The position numbers and the translations under genes were made by a program. A stretch of 64,000 nucleotides of DNA, taken from Anoplolepis gracilipes (taxonomy: Eukaryota; Arthropoda; Insecta; Hymenoptera; Formicidae). The stretch's first letter is position 1. The number at the start of each line of letters is the position of its first letter. The notes beneath the pieces were generated by a model, which saw only the letters and a list, made by a program, of their open reading frames with translations, was not told the origin of the DNA and did no database searches. The stretch is from assembly GCF_047496725.1 (NCBI RefSeq), contig NC_132971.1:4886501-4950500 (forward strand). Reading direction: 5' to 3'. This document shows, piece by piece, positions 50,601-63,782 of this stretch.

Positions 50601-51593
50601 TAATGCAGATATATTTCTTGACTCGAATCATACAAGTATCGAAGGAACAGAAATGAGTGCGCAGTTTCCTCGCTAAAATTGAGGTCACGTTAGCCCCGCA
50701 TCCAGAGGTTAATCTTCATACACGTGCGTCGTATCCCGGTAATTTACCCGCTTCATTTCTTATCGCGTGCCCATTACGTGCGTGCCGCAGATTGCACGCG
50801 AACGCATCATAGCCGATCCAAATCGCGGATGCGAGAGGCGCGCATACGCACACTCACGCGGGCACCGCGTAACGTGACGTGCGCGCGTGATATCGCAAGC
50901 GGAGGGGTTGCGGCCACTGACTGTTGCGTCTCGCAGGAGCTTTCTGCGAATGCACGAACGGCAGCGGGACGTCTTTGTCGGGGCGCCGAGATTTCGCCGG
51001 AAATGACTCCCGGCGCAGCGGGAGTTGCCACGCAATGTTTGTTTCAGTAATATCCAGGAAACACGCGGGATAAATGGCAGGCCGCAAAAATGACCGAAGC
51101 ACACTTAGAGCTTTCCCTCTCATTATAGATACTCGATGTGTGTAGAGAATTATCGTTATTATCCAAGTAAATATGTTTTATTATTGCACACGCGATGGAA
51201 AAATAAATTATTAGCCGAATCGAAAGATTATAATCGGAATTAAATGTCAAATATAAAACATAAAATGTACGATCATACACAGGGAACAAATTTGATGATA
51301 TTAATTTAAATCTGTTACATTTCAGCGATTTCATACATTAACAGGGCAGCTGCGGTGTCATGCGTAATTATACTTATGTAACTACATACATGAGAGTCGG
51401 CATTACATAATAAAATCTCGTTTACTTTAAAAACAAAATGTTTAAAAAGTTTTATGACAAAATTCTCATTTCAGAGAGACAATATATAATCGTGTACCTA
51501 TATTATAAAAAAAAAGATAAGTTTATATTCCAATTAAAATATGTCGTTTTTTGTTAGAGAATTTCTACAGAGACATAATATGTGATGTTCGCC

Positions 51594-51594
<1 letters not shown>

Positions 51595-51624
<30 letters not shown>
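51595..51624. repeat. Poly(T) tract
   Basis: 30 consecutive T residues. Confidence 0.95.
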
Positions 51625-51626
<2 letters not shown>

Positions 51627-51928
51627 GGTATGAATGATTCATCCACGATCAGAAGCGAACCGTATAAATTCGGTTTCTTTAAGTAAACCATTCATCGGCA
51701 GCTGTCCGATGGACCGGCGAATCGCGCGTCAGACGCCGCGCCAATTCCGCAATAACCGAATGACTCCATCGTCGGCCCGGCCGCTGTTGCGGAATCCCTT
51801 CCCTCTTATCCGCCCTTGCCGCCACCTGCTATCGGTTTCCCGTTGGCCGAAGAGAAGCCGGAGCGAAATTCTCACGATCACGGGGCACCTGCGTTCATTC
51901 AAACCGCGATTCCCCGCGATAGACGCTC

Positions 51929-52687
51929 ATGAATATTTATCGGACAACAATGAGACAGGATTTAATCGGGAGAGGACACACGGCTTATATCCCGGGGCCT
52001 TATCGATTCTCCTCCCTCCCCCCCCTCCCTCTCGCGTTCCACCCGCTGCCCTGCTGTCCCTCTGACATCCCGTGGTGGCTCGTGCGTATACACGAGGGCG
52101 CATTCATTCACGAACGGCTCATTGTGCCGTCAACTGTGCCCATCGTATACGCTTTGATTCCCAATAATTTCGTATTCGTGAATGAAGGGTGGAAGGCCAA
52201 TAGTCTGGCCGCCGGGCAAAGTTACGGGGGGATAGCGACAGGGGTCCTCCATTCACGAAAGAGTGGTACGATTGCACGTGTTTTACGACGCGTTACGATA
52301 CCGGCGGATGCGAGACGCTTGATCGCGCGATCGCGACTGGACCGGAAATTGAAATTTTGCGTGAGGGTATGCAACCGAGTCGGTAAAACTGGCCGAACTG
52401 CTGCTCTCCCACGGAAGCCACTTGGAGATTTCGTGGTAAACGCGGTCGCGAATATCAAAATTATGCACGAAAACCGAAGACGGAATAAAAAACCTAGAAC
52501 GTCCCTGAACGCATCTTTCTGCAGTTTTTATAATGTTTCACGTTATTACTGTTGCCCTACCGTGCAACCTTTTCATCCATTACAGATGTTTATCACATGT
52601 TTATTACTATTTATTTATTCTCACTGCTTGAAGAGGATTGTGTGTAAATCAATGTATAATCGTATATTAAAAACACGTAAGGGATAG
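51929..52687 (+). other. Open frame of 252 codons, coding status doubtful
   Basis: The longest unexplained open frame in the window. It has no recognisable domain, signal peptide or repeat. Composition shifts from Pro-rich to basic to Ile/Leu/Cys-rich along its length, which is more like chance translation across a GC island and its AT-rich border. There is no clear splice or promoter context. Confidence 0.12.
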
Positions 52688-54410
52688 TCGTGGGAATAAA
52701 AATGTTATTGTTACATTTAATATTTCTCGTACTAATGTTGTCGTAAATTACTCTATTATAAATATTGACTATTATGTTGTTAAATTTATCTATTTTTAAT
52801 GACATGCATCCGCATTTTTCTCTTTCCTGTTTGCGTGAATCTCTGTAAATTAGTTGAGAGAAAAAATCTTGGAATTCAATTTAAAAAGATGAGAGCAGTT
52901 TCTTACAAAATGTATATGTTTTTGTGTGTATTATCCCCACAAAAAATATATATATTTACGTTAACGCATTCGGTAGCCAATCCTTAATTAAGACAGTAAA
53001 ATTAATAGATGAGGACAGTGTGCACGCATTTCATTATAATAATATTTGAGCAACTTAATACGCAATGATCACTAATACGTTCGTTTACTTTCTCCCAAGA
53101 TCTTCAATTATCGAAAGATACCACAGAAGAAACGTAGCAATTTTTAATGCCGATCTCTTATCCTATCATTTGCATTCAGATCACGCGTTGATTAAATCTG
53201 TAAGCAACGGACAAGATACATTAAATTAACATTTTAATTTTCTGTTTTATAAATCTCATTCGTTAAATATTTCTGTTAGAGATGTAAATTTGCTTTTTAA
53301 TCTCAGATCAATATTTATTAGATATCTGTGAAAACGAGACATATTCGTTATAGGATATAAAAAATATTCCTCTCTAAAAAGTACTAATTAAAAATCTTGA
53401 TTATCTTTGATTATTGAGGAGTCAAAGCTATGGAAACTACTAATTAATTTTGGATTTATTTGGGAGTCTACTGAGAAAAGAAATTTGAATATTATTTCGA
53501 TCAATAATATTGTATTTTGTCAAATATTGCCGTACATGTTTTATAATTTGTAATTTTAATTATAATTATATCTTTATTATTGGAGAAAACACAGAATAAC
53601 TTTTTTCACGAGCTTTGATTTAACAGATTTTGGAACAGAATTTTATCTACGATTTTATTCTATATTTCTCGTAATGTATATACTTTCTCTGATTTTTTTT
53701 ATATGCTATACATAAATAATTCTACTGTAATTCGTTCTTCTGAATTTTGTCGAGAATTAGATTGTTAAAGAAACTTGATAATTGAAAATATGATTTATTA
53801 TAGTTGTTTCATTTATGATATTGCAATGACGTATTCGAAATGTAACATTGCAAGAACTTTTTGTTATCACAATATAAATAATATATATTTCATGACATCC
53901 CCAGCTGTTTAACATTTATCTCGTATATTCGTGACATTCAAGAAAATTCGGCGACTTTTCGAAGGAACTAGACGCGTGCTTGGCACGGCACGCACACGCG
54001 TGCACGCGAGTCATGGCGGCGCGCACGGCCCGGAAAATAAGAGGGAGAAGGTGCCGAGGAGAAAGAGCGGGGCCGCGGAGAGTGAGGAGAGAAGGCAGAG
54101 CCGATGGTGGCGGTGACGAAGGGAGAGGAGAAGGAGAAGCAGGAGAGGAAGCGAGCAAAAGGGGGCCCCTTCGTCGGAGGCTACCGTGAGAACGAGGCGA
54201 GGCATCGCGTCCCACACGGGCCCTTCAGCCGGCACGGGGCCCGACGGAGACCGCAACAGTGCGGGCCCGAGGAGCCGGGGGCCCGCCGCCCGGGCCCGTG
54301 CTCGTGACAGAGACAACGACAGGCGCGAGCCTCACACGCGACTCGCACACGTCCGAGCCGCCCGAGCCGTGAACACAAACCGCGTTTTTTTCATCCTCGG
54401 CGCTACCTCT

Positions 54411-54480
54411 CTCCTCCTCCTCCTCCTCTTTCTCCTCTTCTTCTTCTTCATCCTCCTTTTGCGCCTTCTCTTCTTGCTGC
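54411..54480. repeat. Pyrimidine-rich (CTC/CTT)n tract
   Basis: Interrupted TCC and TTC trinucleotides; it produces artificial Leu/Phe-rich or Glu-rich frames. Confidence 0.85.
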
Positions 54481-54577
54481 TGTTCCCGCGCCGCCGATCT
54501 CCTTCTCGTGTTTCCGTCTCTTTTTTTCAAGACTTTGCTGCTACCGCTCGCTCGCGGTGACTTCGCACTTCTGTCTC

Positions 54578-54601
54578 TTTTTTTTTTTTTTTTTTTTTTT
54601 T
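54578..54601. repeat. Poly(T) tract
   Basis: 24 consecutive T residues. Confidence 0.95.
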
Positions 54602-56611
54602 ATTACGATAAGTTTACCTCGCAGAGGCTTCGCGATTTTTTATCACGTCATATTGAAAGATATAAGAAAGCAAAACTCTTCAAGATTTTTACAAAGAGGT
54701 TTATTCATTATGATTATACTCTCTTATCTTTTTGCTTTTGAAAAATATGATGTATACAATTTTTTTTTACCGTTCAAAAATGTTATGAATATAAAATATT
54801 CAGATTTTTTTATCGTAAAAAAAAGAAAAAAAAACAAATTGCCAAAAGTCTAATTAAACGAATTAAATCTAATATCTTTAAAAATTGCAGAAATGCGTTG
54901 TATAAACAAATATACATATAACAGAGAGTAAGAAAAATTATAGAGAATAAATATTACCTAAATATGTGTAGAAAGTAGGGCTAATGAAAATTCAATAATA
55001 ATAAAATAATAATAATAATAAAATCTAATTCAAGTCAAATATGAAACAAATAAACAATAGGATTATATATTTCACGTTATGCTCAAAATTATACAACTGC
55101 TACGTGAATGCTTATTTGACACGTTATTTCTTTCTTGGCCAACTTTCGCCAATACTTTGTTGTTTCTCGTCTTTCAACGCCTCTCTTATCCAACCAAATA
55201 TCTCGTTCTCTTGTAAATAACGCTTGGCTGTTTTACCTTTTGACCGGCTTTCTCAACGACTTTTCGTTTTCAGCTGAGGATTCGCAAACCCATGCGTTTT
55301 CGAACGTTTTCACTTATTATGCACTTTCTCCATGTCTTCCTCGCCCTTTTCGCCGCCTCGACGTTTTATCTCGGGGCCCCGTGCGAAAAAGGGTGCCGAC
55401 GCCATGGCATCGTTCGTGCGGCAAAGCATCATGCCCAGGGTCCTGGCCTCGCCAATCAACCGTAATAAACTTAAAAAAAGAAAGGGGGAGGTAAAGCGAG
55501 CTACCTCTTTTTACGTGCACGCGAAGAAAACCGCGGCTGATCGTAAACGGCGAGCGGGACGGGCGAGGGTGCATCACAAGTTTGCACCACGTGCGTGGGA
55601 AATGAGGCTGAGAAACGTACGGCGGAAGTATCGTGGAAGCCGATTTCGCCGGGTAGCGGGTAATCACTTGTAATTTTGGAAAGACGAAGAATATCTTGGG
55701 AAAGAAATTTGTATCTGCTTAATTTGAGGGTCATAATTATTGCGTGCAGCGAAAGCTTTGATCCTTTCTTGAGAATGTATTGCGTCCCAAAGAAAGTTTA
55801 TGCAGAAATTATACAAGGTACGATTGTATGTATGGAATGTTTTCCGTAAATATAAAACGTCTCAGATATTATTAGTATCTCTCTCTCTTTATTTAAAATT
55901 TATTTTATTTAGCTGAAATTAAATTTTTTCCGTCAAAAATTTAATCGCAAACGTCATTTCTTTCTTTTTTAATGAATTTTTAATATTTAACTTTAAATGT
56001 AACTCTCTATAAGTTTCATATAGTGAAAGAAAAGATCATCTTAGAAAATATTAATCTACATCGGATATACTGATACGTCTACTATATATTCTTCGAAGAA
56101 GCTCTTGGGCTCTCCAGGCCGCGCGCGGAAGTTTTTATTTATTCCTCCTCATCGATCATCGCTTCGTGTTCATTGCACGAGTCCCACAGTTCTCGTGTGT
56201 CTGTCGATCTACTGAGCGAAGAAGAGAGGAAGAAGGAGCGAGAGCTGTTGGAATACCAGGAAGGAAAACAATAATTAGTTGATGTCACCCGACGTTCAAA
56301 CCGCCCGTGCAATATCATCGCGTCGTTTCGTTATCGGACCGCGTGTTATCGCATGTGCCGTATCGCGAGCCGCTACGCGAAGCGTGCGAATGTTTACGAG
56401 CAGTGTCGGATTTTAATACGTCGGTGGCGTCAATGAAAGTACGCCGAAGAGACGGACTAGTCTCGTCTGCACGTCTCGTGAATGACAGCACCGGATATAA
56501 TCCGTACACACAAACTATCGCTCTGTCGTAGAAGGAAACAGATCGATGATTATACGTCTTAAGGGGCAAAGACATGAGGTGACGAAGCAATGAAATAAAA
56601 TTATTTTAAGA

Positions 56612-56618
<7 letters not shown>

Positions 56619-56671
<53 letters not shown>
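56619..56671. repeat. (TA)n microsatellite
   Basis: About 26 TA units, the longest TA run in the window. Confidence 0.95.
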
Positions 56672-56674
<3 letters not shown>

Positions 56675-56953
56675 TGTATGGGAATTTTTTGCGATAAATA
56701 TCGCATAAATCATTTATCGAGAATTCATAATGGATAATAAAAAAAAATATATATAATATATAATGCGATATTTTTCGCAAAAAATATACTGCCGAATCGA
56801 TGTGTAAATTAATTAATTCAACGCGCACGCTGTTTAATTTCTTTTTTCTATTTCCACCTTTCAATCTTAATGAAACACAACTTCGAAGTTTCACGATATA
56901 TCTCAACGTGTGAAGTGGTATTCGTTTATCTGTAACAGAAACTCTTGTAAGAG

Positions 56954-56958
<5 letters not shown>

Positions 56959-57014
<56 letters not shown>
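56959..57014. repeat. (GA)n microsatellite
   Basis: About 28 GA units. GA runs can bind GAGA-type factors in insects, but here it is most simply a microsatellite. Confidence 0.95.
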
Positions 57015-57017
<3 letters not shown>

Positions 57018-58733
57018 CTCTTTTAGTGCTGTCGTGAAGTTAATCGTTCAATGTAACTCAGAACATGACGACGGTCATCTCTATAAAAATTCTCCGTTGA
57101 CATAAGCGACAAGGAAAGTTCCAGAAGGAAGCGGCAAGTGCAAATGCAGGCGGCGCGGTGTGTCTGCAGTTTCTGAGCATCTGGCAGCTCCAGTACACAT
57201 AGATAATCTTAATGAGTTTTGGCTTATCATCTTGAGTGAAGCCGCCGAAATTCTGAGGACGTGACGGGTCTCTTCAAGCCTCAACAATGATGCCTTTTCA
57301 GCGTCGACGAGGTGGAACGTCACGCGACAAGAAACAGGATCGACGTTTATCGATGAGATATTATTCTTAATTACTGATTACGAAGCGTCACACAAGTGTG
57401 ATAAAGTATTATAGCAAGAGAGCGCCGATTTTAAATAATTTATATTGAGAGAGTCTGGAATCTTTTTTATAATATTTTACTCTTTTTGTTTTTTTCTGGA
57501 TAATCTCTCAATTATTTATATATGTATAAATATATTGATATAATCTTCTATAAAATATAATTGTCGATTAATTATTATTAGTTACGATCTAAATTCTAGT
57601 TCTTTCCCTTCTTTTCTCAGATATATCCTGATTAAGGGTGGCAATTTTTGCACAATGAAACCGGTGGTTTTCATAGCCACATTAAGACAACGAGTTGGAT
57701 GCTAATGAAGAAATAATTACGATGGACTTTTATAATTTAGGCATGCGATAATTTTAGAGTCGCAAGACGTAATTATAGCCAACGATTCATTCGGATTCAC
57801 GCATTATTGCAAGCATGTATGTATTACTCTTTACAATATTTTTGTCGCATCTACCACGTTTACGACGGCGGTTCTTGCCTTATATTAATTAGCAGTGTAC
57901 ACGATAAAAAAGACGTTATTGCCGATGTAGTCGGTGAAGCGGACACGATACTTGAAAATAATCGAGACACGGTAATTACAGTTCAATATTGAAGTTTTAC
58001 AGAATTATCATTCAAACTTTATATTAACTATATATTCAAAGAATTTAATATACGATTACAGGAACTCGGGGAAATCTATGCAAGAGAAATTACAACATGC
58101 AGTACGATCGTCATTTCCTTGCACCATTTCCTTAATTACAACTCACTGTGCGCAATGTTTCTCGCGTCTTCCCTCCATTAATAAATTTATAGCAGAAATT
58201 AGATGTTGGAGAGATTTTATCGAGAAACAGCAGAGCTTGCAATCGCAAGTATCTATCAGAAGGAAAAAAGAAACATTGACGAATGTAACACGATCGCGTT
58301 ACACAGAAGCGCCAAACGTGCCACGGCTATAATCCCACCTCATTATCGACGGATATGTAGTAATGGCATTCTGATTGAACGTTGCTTGCTTTCACTGAAC
58401 GCGATGGCTCGTGTTACCGCGAGCGCATTGCAAACTCGGCACGGTTGCTAATATTTTGCAAACAAATTCGACGCGAGTATATATGCTACAGGCGCGCGTG
58501 TAAAATTGGTAATCCAATCCCATTTGCCACGCACGGTATTAATTATCGCGTACGACGTAACTTAAACAATAATTTCTAACTGCTCTCATTCGTGGTACAT
58601 CCCGACCTACCAATAAACAAAATTGAAATTAATTAATAAGCGACAATTGTAATAATTGAGTACTTATTTTCTTAACTGTTCAGGATTTATTATGTGAATG
58701 ATCATAAAACGATAATTTTAAAATTTAAGATAA

Positions 58734-58742
<9 letters not shown>

Positions 58743-58789
<47 letters not shown>

Positions 58790-58790
58790 A
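58743..58790. repeat. (TA)n(TG)n microsatellite
   Basis: About 19 TA units followed by a short TG run. Confidence 0.95.
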
Positions 58791-58989
58791 TAGGAAAAAA
58801 TGTTTAAAGATTTTTGTGATAGAATTTGATAGAATCAATTTGATAATATTGACTCTAATTATTTTAACGTGCACAGAGAGGGAGAGCCGGCTCGTGTGTT
58901 TTATGTAGTGCATCGATACGCCGGCTGCGCGCATGTGTGAGTGCAACACTGTGAAGCATTTGGAGCGACCTTCCTATCCAAAGTAGCTT

Positions 58990-60137
58990 CTCCGGAGGGT
59001 TCCAAGCTGGGTGAGGGTAGCCTGTGTCGGAATGGTAGCGAAGAGCACCGAGTCAGTTGGTGTAGAGACTCCACCAAGTGCACCCGCTTCTGTGTCTAAT
59101 GTCAGCCCGTCTCGACCTGTCAATCCGCTCGGCGTGTCGTCGGAATACACACGTTATTCGCTATTTTATTCATTTAAATCTCGATACGTGAAATGTAAAA
59201 TGTCACGGCGGGACGCCGTAAGACAGTCGACTCGTGTAATTGTAATTGGACTGTTTAAAGAAAATTGACGAGAACACGTCGACGTCGCGTGTTGCATCGC
59301 TCCTGTGCGATTAATAATAGATTTTATGTGTGTTTTTTTTTAAATATAATTTTCTACATTCTAAATGATGATTATTACAGACTGCTGTTGGAATTGCCAA
59401 TTTTAACAAAGGTACATTTTTTACTTCACTTTTTTCTTTTTTGAATTATTATTTGCATTCTCCTCCGTTATCTTTCGTATAAAATTATTTATTTAAAACC
59501 CTACGTCTACAAACGAGCTAATTTTCATGCATAAAACTTCTAAAAGCGTAAATAGTATTTTTATCGATTATATAATAATATTAATTTTAGAGACAAATAT
59601 TTTACATGTTTAAAGTGCTTAAAGTGTGAATGTTAATTTTCGGCTCTTGTTCGGATTTATTTGATGGCTTTCTACATCGGTTCGATATATGCTGCCAATA
59701 ACGTTCATGTGTTTATTCATCAAATAAATTTATTGGCTATTGGTTAGATAACTATTATTCTATATTTTATCGCGAGATATCCGGTTTAACTAGATTTATT
59801 TAACTTTGATGAGACTGTATCTGTTATGTTATAAGTTCAGATATTACATTATTTATTTTCATATGATTAATCGTTTGTAAACAAGCTTAAAAAAGAAGAA
59901 TATGAACTTTAAAAGATATTAATATTATTTATATTTATCATAGTATATTTACTGAATTAAGCAGATCATTTATATTTGCATTTTTTAATATTTTTGACAA
60001 TATTTACATTTATAAATTATTGTATACTTATTCCATAACTGCGTTTAACTCTATAATTGATTCTATCCTATGATTTTATCAAAGAGAGCTCTCTCTTTTA
60101 TTTTATTCAGTTATTTTATTGTTAGTTCTTTTTGCAG
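58990..60137 (+). other. Possible 5' UTR exon end and intron of the second E(spl)/HES gene
   Basis: A strong donor CTGG|GTGAGG at 59010/59011 and a good acceptor TTCTTTTTGCAG ending at 60137 would define a 1.1-kb intron just upstream of the coding start. This is inferred from splice-site quality only. No clear TATA box was found near 58.9 kb. Confidence 0.3.
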
Positions 60138-60173
60138 TTTTTGGTTTACTTGAATATATCTTCCTCGCCTGCA

Positions 60174-63100
60174 ATGATGTCGTACGATTATCCTCATCCA
60201 GTCTCGAGAACATACCAATATAAAAAGGTATTACAACTAATATCAGAGATAAGCTTGAATAATTAAACGTAAAAAACATTATTCTCTTTATATAATATTA
60301 TTGTGAATTAAAAATATATATTTATATATAATTACATACTTAAAAAAATTAGTATTTATTGACATGTACATACAGCCCACGAGTGATTGTGTAACAAGTT
60401 TGCGTACCACGCGTTTTAATCCAAGCTGAAGTTCGCATTCATTAATTGCTGGTGATATCCTTTTTTTTGTTAGCGATAGATTATTTATCGATGCGGTTTG
60501 GTGACTGCTAATTAACTTCGTGTTATGTGGTAACATTACATTGATAGCGATAAAACTTGCAAAACGTAGATGTATGTAAAGAGTATACATAATAATTTAC
60601 GCATTTTTTTAATGATTTTATTTTTTACGATATTCAACATTCGACAAATCGATAGGCAATCGAACCAGGCATTTGCCATATAATTGACAAAGTCAGGTTT
60701 AAATTAGGCATACTTTTTTAGTTCTTGCGCGTTTGAATGCAATCAAGATTTTATTCTTTTTTCACGATCATTTGACAGCTGACATCGCATAAATTTATAT
60801 TCTTTCTTGCGGCTATCTAATCGATAAAAAAATCGATGCGAAGATACCGGTCGCTAATTGATGTCGCTGAGCTCTCGGTATCATGCGGCAAAATAAAGAA
60901 GTTTTTTTTTTGTATATATTGCTATGTATTATAAATCAAAAGGATTTCTTTCGTGAATTAATATGCAATTGAAGAACGCCAAAAAAAGTGTTTCTTCATT
61001 ATTACTTATGTTTCTGTTATTTTAATATTTTCGGCTTTCTGTCACGACTACATTATAAATTAGCAATTGATGATCGAACTTACGCGTCGAGAGATGCAAG
61101 ATCGAGATGCTAAAATTTCTGCGGTACGCACGGTGTGCGAACGTTCGACGCAGCTGTCATAGAATATTGATTAATAAAATACAACGTGTGTTCAATACCA
61201 GATAACGAAGCCACTTTTGGAGAGGAAGAGGCGAGCGCGGATAAACCGTTGCCTCGACGAACTTAAGGATCTCATGGTGGACGCTTTACAGGTAGAAGTA
61301 GATTGTTTATTATATTGCCAATATTATACAAATATTTTTTGTTTTATTTAAAATAGTAATTGCATGTTAACAATAACAAAGAATAATATGCAAAGTAAAA
61401 TTTTATTCTATTCTGCTAGAAAATAATATAAATTAGAATAAAATTAAATAAGATATTATATATAGCAAGAAATTTGAGTTTTAATAAGATGGTTTTACAT
61501 ATATATATTAACATTTTATTTAAAATTAATAAAAATATTTTATTAAAAATATATTTTTTATATATATAAAATACAAAGCAACTTCTTTATTCTCAAATAT
61601 CGTTTCTAAAATATAATGCTGCAAATTATGCGTATTTAGATGATCATTTCCGTCCAATCTTTGTTTTCTCGCGGTGAAGATAAATTATATTGTTTAAAGT
61701 GGCGAAAAGTGGCGAACAAGCATTTTGGAACGCAACAATCTCGGATATCGATACGTGGCCCTGCTTCAGCGAGCACGTGCTATGCTTTTTCTCCTCACAC
61801 GTCCCGCGCACGAACCTTCCCGCGTTTCTTGCTCGACTCCACTGACTCTATTTATGATACCGAGTGCCTCCCTTCGCGCGTCACCGCTCCCTGCTGCAAT
61901 TTTACGGATCGCGCCTAGCAGGAAACACATTCTCCGGCCGCAACTACGCGTGCAGGCGACTTTGCTTTTAAATATTCTCTCAGATATCGTGGGAACCTAC
62001 ACCCCGGTGAACGAGTGTCAACAAAATGATATTCAGTGTGCAGTCATGCGGATCGCGTAACACGCTTTATTGGGTGATACGTAGGTGACATTTAAATCTC
62101 TTTAATATTATTTAATTTTTATTGCGTCGCAATGTTGGGCTCTGCTCATTACTTTTATGTCGCATGTTTAATTACACAAAATACCATGACACCATGTAAG
62201 ACGCAACAAGTTAAAACACACTTCAAAAGTCCTCTTTATCACAAAAGGAAAAATTTTGTTTACAAAACATTTGTATACTCATTTAAAGCAACTTAAATAT
62301 GAAAATTGTATTTCTGCTTATTTTTATCCTTATGCGTGACAGCGCTAGCTCCGTTAGTATTAAATATGAATTCAATATTAGAATTAAAATTCGAAATTGA
62401 ACGATCACGTTTACCGTTAAAGATGCGAGGTGAGAATATATACGCGGGACTTGAATTTTAAGAAAGAATTCTACCTCAAACATCAGTGCACAAACCGATG
62501 ACGCATAAAAGAGGGTCATAATTGCGTTTCCTGTACATTACATCTTAAGTGGTATTCCCTACAATGTGCTTCGCCATTGATGGTAATTTGTCGATACCGT
62601 CTTTTCGCGCGCGAAACGATCGCGCTTTAAACTTACGTCTGCGTCGGCCATCGTTGCCATTGTACATGTAATTCGCTGAATCAGCGTGAAAGGCACCGTT
62701 GATTTCACCATGCTAATTTTCCAACGGCACATTACCCGGTCCAATCGGCACGTTTTGTACGGTTTAATGTTCCCCGGCCGGATGCTATTCTTCTTCTTCT
62801 CGCAAAGTGTCGCGGATCGTCGAGCATCAAGCTTCCGATGGTCAGACGCCATCGCGGTTACGATATCCTTTTAATGAGCATTCTATGAATTGCTCATCCT
62901 TTTTTCTAATGAGCATCCTGAATGTGACATAAAATAAAGTGCCCCGTAAGCGTCGCGAACCAGTAACGACAGCATTTTAGTAGCAATTTCTTCTAGTCCG
63001 AAAAAACTCGACATTCTCCTTCGTGGAATCGTTTCACGATACTTAATACCGGCGGTCGATGAGACTACTCTTGGAGAAACGGAAACATTAACTTCCGTAG

Positions 63101-63755
63101 AGAGGCGCGAAATTACACGATCAACGAGGCGACAAAGTACAATATAATAACATTGTGTGCGATACATTTTTCGTAATTTAAAAAAATAGCCTAAACAAAA
63201 TTTATTTAAAAAATGATCAACCGTTTCATATTTATTTATGATATATTTTACATTGTCGACACTTAACTAATCATCTTGCTGAAATTAGCAGGATTAATAT
63301 TAATTATATTTTTTCTTTCTTTTACTTTGATATTGCTTTTCTGTACCGGTGGTAGATAATTGTTTTTTCTTATTAATTTTTTTATTAATATTTTTTCTTT
63401 ATATTAGATCTCTTTAATGCGTATTTCATAAACAAAGTATGTAACGAATTAATAAATTTGACAACGCAATGATTGGCAGACCGAGGGCGAGAACATCAGC
63501 AAGCTGGAGAAGGCAGACATCCTGGAGTTGACGGTGCGTCATCTGCAAAAGTTGCAGGCCTCGCAGCCCGCCGGATTGTCGACGTCGATTACGAGCAGCG
63601 ACGAAATTTCCGCGGAGAGCCGCTGGCAATCCGGATTTGGACATTGTGCTGCGGAAGCCTGCAGATTTCTCTCGTCGCTTCCAGGTGAAGCCGCGGAGAG
63701 GCTGGCGAGACACCTCGCAGCTGGCCTTCAAACGGGCCGGCAAACAAATTCATCG
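60174..63755 (+). CDS. E(spl): E(spl)/HES bHLH-Orange repressor with introns, 3' end beyond the window
   Basis: Exons 60174-60227 (residues 1-18), 61202-61291 (19-48) and 63480-63755 (49-140), all in phase 0, with junctions AAAAAG|GTATTA, ACCAG|ATAACG, TTACAG|GTAGAA, GGCAG|ACCGAG and a likely donor TCATCG|GTAATT. Spliced, they give SRTYQYKK, the basic region with proline (KPLLERKRRARIN), helix 1 (RCLDELKDLMVDAL), TEGENISK, helix 2 (LEKADILELTVRHL) and an Orange domain (about 96-132, RWQSGFGHCAAEACRFLSSL). Introns after the N-terminal block and within the loop match the vertebrate Hes positions. No WRPW is present in the window; it is expected in a fourth exon to the right. If the last donor is not used, the frame ends at 63782 after eight more residues. 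Two adjacent ATGs (60174 and 60177) are both possible starts. Strong similarity to the intronless gene at 31.7 kb in the bHLH shows they are paralogues. Confidence 0.92.
60228..61201 (+). other. Intron 1 of the second E(spl)/HES gene
   Basis: A 974-bp AT-rich intron between the N-terminal block and the basic region. Its boundaries are fixed by the conserved protein sequence on both sides. No gene was seen within it. Confidence 0.9.
61292..63479 (+). other. Intron 2 of the second E(spl)/HES gene
   Basis: A 2188-bp intron within the bHLH loop. It holds a GC-richer stretch at about 61.67-62.06 kb with CGTGGGAA at 61988-61995, a single high-affinity Su(H)-type site that may be an intronic Notch input. 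Open frames inside it resemble no known protein. Confidence 0.9.
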
Positions 63756-63782
63756 GTAATTATCGGTTCGATCTGTAATTAA

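Larger units (their letters stand above)
46845..58989. other. Gene-free stretch between the Su(H)-site cluster and the second E(spl) gene
   Basis: AT-rich with CpG islands at about 48.34-48.72, 49.09-49.4, 50.69-51.08, 51.64-52.48, 53.95-54.56 and 55.33-55.66 kb. Scattered Su(H)-type sites lie at 49234, 51869, 52689, 54185 and 55594. A long open frame at 51929-52687 is listed separately. No RNA gene was recognised. Confidence 0.55.

Noticed and set aside
54225..54530. Glu-rich and Leu-rich frames around 54.2-54.6 kb
   Set aside because: They are translations of a CTC/CTT tract.
57081..57323. 80-codon frame on - with LPLPSGTFL, loosely like the Bearded-family C-terminal motif
   Set aside because: It lacks the PVHFART and FFWT residues and the basic N-terminal helix. 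No Bearded-family gene was recognised anywhere in the window.
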